In this document: piece by piece, positions 57,723 to 64,000 of the stretch
Numbering within the stretch: position 1 is the stretch's first letter
Layout of the letters: each line of letters starts with the position of its first letter
NCBI GenBank assembly: GCA_015680685.1
Contig: MNCI01038321.1
Coordinates: 3,379 to 67,378 of the forward strand
DNA length: 64,000 nt
Direction of reading: 5' to 3'
Source of the DNA: Gnetum montanum
Taxonomy: Eukaryota > Streptophyta > Gnetopsida > Gnetales > Gnetaceae
Position numbers and translations under genes: made by a program
The notes under the pieces: model-generated
Told to the model about the DNA's origin: nothing
Seen by the model: the letters and a program-made list of their open reading frames with translations, nothing else
Databases searched by the model: none

Positions 57723-57727
57723 CTCCT

Positions 57728-59481
57728 TGCTTAGGTGAGTTTAGATTTACTTTTTGCAGTTAGATTAGGTAGATTAATATTTTAATATTTTAATACTTTA
57801 AATATTTAATAATACAAAATACAATTACATGCCTTAGTCACACTTAACCATATAATGTAAGGTCACACAAGTCTGATTGGAAAGAAAATAATCAACATCT
57901 TAGTGCTTAGTTATCTAAGGCATCCAACTATTCTTATGTCTATAAAATTCAACTATACTATGCATGAATGCTTGTGATTTGTATGGTTGGACACAAGGTT
58001 ACTTTTTTGCTCATCAATGCTTCCTATGATGTATTTCAAGATTTTAGTTGTGATGAGTTGCATACATATAATTTTTCTTAACTTCTAGGATGACTTTGCA
58101 TTAAATTTTTTTTGTTTCTATTTTTTGTTATTTGAGAAGAAATTTTAATTTGCAATACATACTCTAAATGACAATGTTAGGATTTCAAAAATTCCTCTCT
58201 AACTTTTAACTCCTTAATAAATTCAATGTTTCATAAAAATGTCAAAGCAAATCAATGTAAAGGTTACCTTGATATCATGTGAAAGTAAATGATGAAAATT
58301 GAGGAAATCTAGTAATATCATTATAGATGATAAGATTAAAAGCTTTTATCCATTATAATAGTTGTTGATCCATCTTATTAATAATTCCATTTGCAAAATG
58401 TTGTACCTAATTGTAATCTTTAATAATGTTTAAATTACTGATATTATGTTGCCAGTGAATAAATTTTATTTTTTGTGAACCTATCCTTATATTAAAATCT
58501 CCATAAATAAACACTGAGCCATTTGTATAAAGTTTGAAAATATTAAATTTTGTAGATCGTACACTAATTAGAAACAAAGTTATGACTTAGTCATGGGGGG
58601 GGGGGGGGGGGGGAAGGTACACAACAAAATTTTTAAGAAATTTTTAAAGACATAAAAAATAAAAAATTATGATAAATAAGATTAATTTAATGGTTTAGGA
58701 AGTCATAATACTTAAAATTTACTTTTTAATATAAATGACACCTAGAAAAACATGTGAACTATGGTGGAAGATACATGAATCAATGCAACAATAGTTAGAA
58801 TCCAAAAGAAGTGATAATAAGTGTAGTATCTTAGCCCTTATAGAAATTATCAAATAAGTTGGAAGATAAGAAATCATTAACCCAATAAGAAGAAGAATAT
58901 GTTCTTTTCATAGTAATTCAATAAGAAGGACAAAAGACCTATGCTATATGGATTGTAATTTTTAATAGGATGTAATTTTTGTACAAAGGCTAACTACTTT
59001 AAAATTGTATCAAATATAGCAATTATAGTGATGTAGTCAATCTAGTCTTGGTCACCCTACAATTTTAATTGGTTACTAACTATAGTTAACTAGGTTGCGC
59101 AATAATTAAGTTAGTTAACTACAATTACCCAACAATTAGTTAACTTGGTTTCCAAGCGATTAATTAACTTAGTATATCTACTGATGAACTAGTTTGGTTG
59201 CCTAATAGTTAATATGTAAATCTAGGAGTGTGATGATGGGCTAACAAAATAGATATTTATCACACCTTGGACTTTAACTTTATTTATACTACTAGTTAAC
59301 TATAGTTTAGATTAAGTTCATTTTTGATAATTTTATATTTTTAATAAATAGGAACCATCATTTATAGTGATTGTAAGGTTCTTGTTTCTGAAGTTGGAAG
59401 ATGTAATTTCAAGCCTAGGTGTAGTCACTCGAAGAGGTTAAGCCTTCACTCATCCATTGTTCCTCTCAAGACTTTACTTGG
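57728..59481. other. AT-rich spacer between C and A2
   Basis: No gene. Contains a run of 19 G at 58595-58613, four degenerate ~43-bp repeats with AGTTAACTA or GTTAACTTGG (about 59070-59215), and a SINE-like head at 59365-59440 (AAGGTTCTTGTTTCTGAAGT; TTTCAAGCCTAG). Confidence 0.55.
59365..59440 (+). mobile_element. SINE-like head fragment
   Basis: GTAAGGTTCTTGTTTCTGAA followed by TTTCAAGCCTAG aligns with 4553-4620 in OPT intron 4 (GGTACTTGTTTCTGAAATTG; GGTTTGAGCTTAGG). Similarity continues about 50 bases further (CCTTCATCCACTC versus CCTTCACTCATCC). Confidence 0.45.
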
Positions 59482-60318
59482 TGATGAGCGGCGAGTACCC
59501 CCTATGCCCAATCATAAGAATCACAAGCGCTCATGCACAATCTAGTTGAATTCCATGGATGGGACTAGTTGTGCATCTAGATCATTAAGCATTAATCATA
59601 ATTCCCTGTCTTCCCACTTGGACTAGTGGTAGCTTTGTCATGTATGGTTTAGTCCAAAGTGAGGCATATGATGGTTGATATAGTTTTGGCCTTATGCTAC
59701 TCCTAAAGATAATAATGAAATTAATTATTTAATCTAATTAATAACATAAAGATAGATGCTAAACTACCCTATGGGCGATGAGTGTTTGTTCCCAGCTTGT
59801 TGTACACTTTCTAAACTCACATATCCACTATTGGGATTACCAAGCGTTATGCTAATGGATGAACCAAGTAGTGATGTTGCTAGGGTTTCTAAGCGAATAC
59901 ATGTTTACACTCAAAACTGGTTGCACTCATTTTGCCAATTCAATAATATGCATGGAAACATAAATATTAACTAAGTAAATGGAATATAAATTGCATTAAA
60001 AGTAAATTTAATCTAAGTCAAATTGCTATAATGAATCAAAATCATTCTCAATCTTATTACTATTCATGGAATGTGTTCAGGTACATTGCCACTTGAATAA
60101 GATGCTGTGCAATTGACTTAGATCCACACCGTGGGCACTCACTAATTGTTTTCTAAGACTATGGAATAAAACTGCAAGGGTTCAGCTACTCTATTGACAA
60201 GAGATTGCCAATACATGGTAGAAGCACATGTATTTATAGGTGAAAATAAATGCTACATTGATGCAACAAAATGCACGTTGATGGGATCACATTGATGTGG
60301 TTAACAGATGGCTCATCA

Positions 60319-61299
60319 TAGCCCATGACTGAATAAAAACTCATCTTCGAGTGAACAAAAGGAGAAGAAAGTTTCTTACAAAATTTTGGGAAGGTATGGC
60401 ATTGTTGACTAATTGCCTAACACACAAATTACTGATTGACTTTGAGTGCCAAATTACAAAGTTTTATTTGAGTGGATGCATTAGAAAATAAAAAAAATGA
60501 TAAAAGTTCTAGATAGACATTGAAGATTACAAATTTTGCAGAGGTCTTCAAAAATTCGCTAAAGATGATTCTTCTTATTTCCACTAGCGATGGAAAACTT
60601 TCAACCTTGATTGTTATTTTGATGCTTCTCTGGTTATGCAGAACATTCTTGAAGGATGGACTAAAATTTCTTCTTATCATCCCATGGATCTAGAAATCAT
60701 GAGATATTTGAGTTATTATCCTATATGTGTTATGATTTATCCATGGGCATATCTTCCCTTTTCCCTCTCTTAGCTTTGTTTTCGTGCCTGGAAGAAGACC
60801 TTTTTCCTTAGGAATTTATTTTAGCATCACTTGTAGTCACCAAAGGATCAACATTAGTTTTAGTAAATTTTTTTATAATTAACCCTTTTCGGATTGCTTA
60901 GTTTGCGTTTAAGCACAAGGTGATGAAAGCATACTATGCCCAAGGCTATGAGGTAACTAAAATAATCAAGTTGATCACATTATTTTGATCAATTATTATT
61001 AGCTACCATAATTTTCAAAAATAGGATGTTAGAAAAAATTTTAAAATTTTCAAAGTAGAGATCCCTAGCCCCCATGACTAATAAGCATAACTCTGGAAGC
61101 ATACGAGTTTTTGACAAATTGAAACTAAAGTTCTAAATCACAAGATGGCTAAGAAATTTTAAATTTGAAGAATATGTAAATAGGAAATTAGGAAAAATTA
61201 ATTGAAACTAGTGAGAAGTAGTTCCAAAATCATGCATAAATTCAAAGAAACCATCACTGATGTTATAGAGGTTGTGAAGGTTAGTTCAAAGCCATGATA
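60319..61299 (-). other. Shortened non-coding segment of A2
   Basis: Corresponds to the position of the accessory ORF in A1 but is only about 1 kb. The right part (CCCCCATGACTAATAAGCAT near 61070) matches A1 near 17030. A short minus-strand frame at 60680-60429 shows no family. Confidence 0.5.
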
Positions 61300-62624
61300 A
61301 AAAAAAAGTTATGCAAGTGGGTCCTTCCCAAAGTAGGCTCATGCCATAATGCCCTTTCATGACGACTTCTATAGATGTTTTTGGGCATCCTAGAAGTTAA
61401 ATGTAGACCATGCCTTTGCTTCAAAAAACACACAATTGCCTTGGTTGGGATTTTACACTATACTATACAAAACCATTAGGTCCATAATTGCATGAAATAG
61501 TGAGGTGGATAATGGGATGTGAAGGGATTGTAGAGATTAGGATGTAAGGTGCTTTACTATGTCCACAATAAGTTCTTGTATCAAATGTTATTAAAATGAT
61601 CTTCATACTTATCCATCCAAGTTCAGACCTAGTCCATACCATTAGCAGTGATCTCGCATTGATGTGTTCCTTGCTTCTTACCACCATGAGTCCAAAACTA
61701 CCTCAATGAACAATCATCACTTCAAAAAGAGAAGAAAAGAGAAGGAAGAAAGGACCTTAGTTAGAGGGGTATCTTCAAGCATGGGTAACATGTCTTTGTA
61801 GTCCCATAACTAGTGCTTGTAGCTTGTTATTGTGTCTAAGGGGTGTGCTTTGAATTTCCATTATTATTATTTTGTTATTTTTTGCTTTGTTTTTTGTTGT
61901 TATTTTTTTATTTTAAATTTTTGAAATGGGAACCACACCATGAAAAGACATAGCTTCTTATTTATTGGTCGATAGAGGAGTGATGATATGTTTCTATATG
62001 AGTCATAAACCACATGAAGGAAGTCAAGAAGAAAACCTAACATGTATCCTTGAGGTCACACTCTTTACGATTTCCACTTGGTATTTTTTTCTTTCTTCAA
62101 GGTACAATGATCATTGATGATTTTTAGTTCTATGTAAGAAGAACCAAATTGCTTTCATAACAAAATACCTTCTTATTTAGAGAACTAGAGGGATGGATGA
62201 GGTGGTGTCACTATGTCACAATTTTACTAACCCAATCATCTTGATAGCATATCACAAAAACCCAATAGATCATGTTGACTGCTACATCACGACTGGCAAT
62301 ATTATTAACAAAAACATAGAAGACATTCATAAAACATAAATAAAATGACTCAAGAAAAGAGATAATTACAAAGAAAAGAAAATTATCAAGAAATGGAAAA
62401 CATATTAAGAATTAGAAAATGGTGAAAGAAATGAAAAAATGATAAAAAAATTATAAACAAAATGTGAGAAGCACTTATTAGTTCTTGAACTACAATGGAG
62501 CATCTCCACCATGACTAAATTTAAGGCCACACATTTGGAAGATGGACCACACAATCCCGTGGTTATACACCATTAGTTTACCATCTATCATTGTTACTAA
62601 TTTAATTATTTGTATGGTAGCACA

Positions 62625-64000
62625 TCAAAAATTGGTGGTAATCTTGTCTGGATCATTTGGAGACATATCTTCAACTAGAATTGAAGGTATTTCTATTTTT
62701 AGGGGTCCATATGTGTTTGCTTCTTCTTCTTGATTTTCTATTTTAATTCTAGGGCCTCTGTGTTTACGATCCTCTTCTAGGGTATAATCAAAGTGTAAGA
62801 TATCTATATTGAAGTCCTCTATTTGGTTTGTTTTCTTAAGTCTAGAACTAATAAGTGGATCAATTGGTTCCATGTATCTTTTAAATAATTTTGCACTCTT
62901 ATTTCCAAGCCATTAGGTGTCTTTTGGTTTAGTAGCTACTACGTAGACTTATTTTTGGTCACACACTTGTTCCTTAACTTTGTGGTGGATTGGTATAGGG
63001 GTTGTGTTAATATTTTGAACTTCTAGCCCACAACTACATCCTTTATCATTATTAGTGATGATAAGTTTATTTTTTTATGTCTTGTGTTCAAGTGGTGATG
63101 GTTGTTGGCTTTTGCATATAATTAGTAGACATTATTTCAAGGAGGAAGGATGTTGCACTAGATTGGCATTGTGTTGGTTTTGATGTGCTAGTAGGTCTAT
63201 GAGTTTTATGCTCATGTGTGGAAATTATCCTAAAGAAAGGATGTTTCCAAGGTTGTGGTTGAGATCTATTAGCATTATCATTTCTATGTATGTTCATAGC
63301 ACAGGTGGCATTCTTTTGTTGATGTTGTCATGTCAAACATTCCTGTGTTGTTGATGGTGACATATGGTGGAGTGAAGTATGAGAAGATTGAGGATATGAT
63401 GGAGGGTGAGATGTGTGAGGTGGTGATCCCATAAAAGATATTGTGGGTTGATGATAGGAGAATGGTAGTAGTGATTTGAGGTAGAGGAAGTAGAACTAGT
63501 TGGGGAAGTAGGTTGTTGAACATAATATCCATACAAGTCTGGCTAGCAATAAGGGTAGTGCTAGTTTGATAATGGCCTTCCCCATGATTGTGGGTTTTTC
63601 CATTGTAGTTGATAGTAGTTTTAAGGCTAATAAGAAGTCCCACTAGGATAGTATGGTTGGTTGTAGGATGGTCTATAATTACCTTGTGAGAAAGGTAATT
63701 TCCTAGGCATTTACTTTTGTAAGAACTTAAGATTCAAAGCAAAAGCCCAATACTCATGTAGATGTAGCATGACTGGGAGATAGTCCTTTATATGATCCTA
63801 TAGGTAGATATCACATCCATCATCCTTTTTTGTGGTTGAGTCTATAGCCTCTTCCTCTATAGCCATTTTTCCTTTTTACCGATAAGTGTTCCTAACTATT
63901 TCTTGGTTCTTTTTCCTCATCTTGTTTCAATCACTTAATTAATTTTGTGTTACTTTCTCCTCTATAGTTTTCACGTAAGTTGTAACTTTGTCATTCATCA
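62625..64000 (-). pseudogene. A2 gag remnant and downstream acidic frame
   Basis: 63284-63643 on the minus strand gives phrases such as YGYYVQQPTSPTSSTSST in one frame, matching the Pro/His/Asn-rich Gag tail of A1 at 20051-20293. The frame 62873-62625 (MEPIDPLISSRLKKTNQIED) is acidic and corresponds to the stretch after the protease in A1. Interrupted and partial. Confidence 0.45.

Larger units (their letters stand above)
59482..64000 (-). mobile_element. Element A2: relative of A1, cut by the window end
   Basis: Left (3') LTR 59482-60318 (837 bp, TGATGAGCGG to CATCA), then TAGCCCATGA as a decayed purine tract (minus strand). 61300-64000 follows A1 17600-20700 in order (for example TTCAAGCATGGGTAACATGT near 61776; GTCCTAAAGAAAGGA-like phrases near 63230). 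The ~3-kb accessory ORF of A1 and about 500 bp covering the protease are missing. The other LTR would lie beyond the window. Confidence 0.7.

Overview
The window looks like nuclear DNA of a land plant with a repeat-rich genome. It holds one host gene, spliced at GT-AG sites, whose GC-rich exons sit among AT-rich introns. Everything else is intergenic repeats and old, heavily mutated LTR retrotransposons. The plant-type oligopeptide transporter and the Ty3/gypsy elements (with an extra archaeal-type RNase H) support a plant. The age and decay of the elements would fit a large slow-turnover genome such as a gymnosperm, but the sequence does not prove this. No tRNA, rRNA, CRISPR array or prokaryotic feature was seen.

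Layout. 1-5768: the 3' five exons of an OPT-family oligopeptide transporter on the + strand; its first part lies outside the window. Introns 1 and 3 carry degenerate tandem arrays, one of which copies the 3' end of an exon together with its splice donor. 5769-12869: no gene; 3'-flank repeats of the OPT gene, a ~1.7-1.8 kb segmental duplication, foldback sequences, a microsatellite and tRNA-derived SINE-like heads. 12870-22612: element A1, a Ty3/gypsy-type LTR element (minus strand) with gag and protease but no visible reverse transcriptase or integrase, plus a long accessory ORF ending in coiled coil. 22614-38981: element B, a ~16.4 kb Tat-like Ty3/gypsy element (minus strand). 40942-57722: element C, a second, diverged Tat-like element (minus strand) with a perfect 5-bp target duplication. 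59482 to the window end: A2, a relative of A1 that lacks the accessory ORF and the protease segment.

The most unusual content is in B and C. Both carry a multi-exon gene on the opposite strand, between protease and reverse transcriptase, with matching intron positions and phases and related predicted proteins that I cannot assign to a family. Both also carry clusters of a short unit (AGTTTA, then a 4-5 bp stem with a 6-nt loop) whose stem bases differ between copies but stay paired. The clusters sit at the 3' ends of the coding blocks. A self-specific regulatory module (an antisense-encoded factor plus its repeated target sites) is one reading of this; it is an inference.

All retroelement genes are broken: frames are interrupted, often by TAG or TGA where CAG or CGA would fit, and catalytic residues are lost (YVED and YVDN for YVDD in reverse transcriptase; DDRA for DDGA in the C protease; lost acidic residues in both integrases). 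They are fossils rather than active elements.
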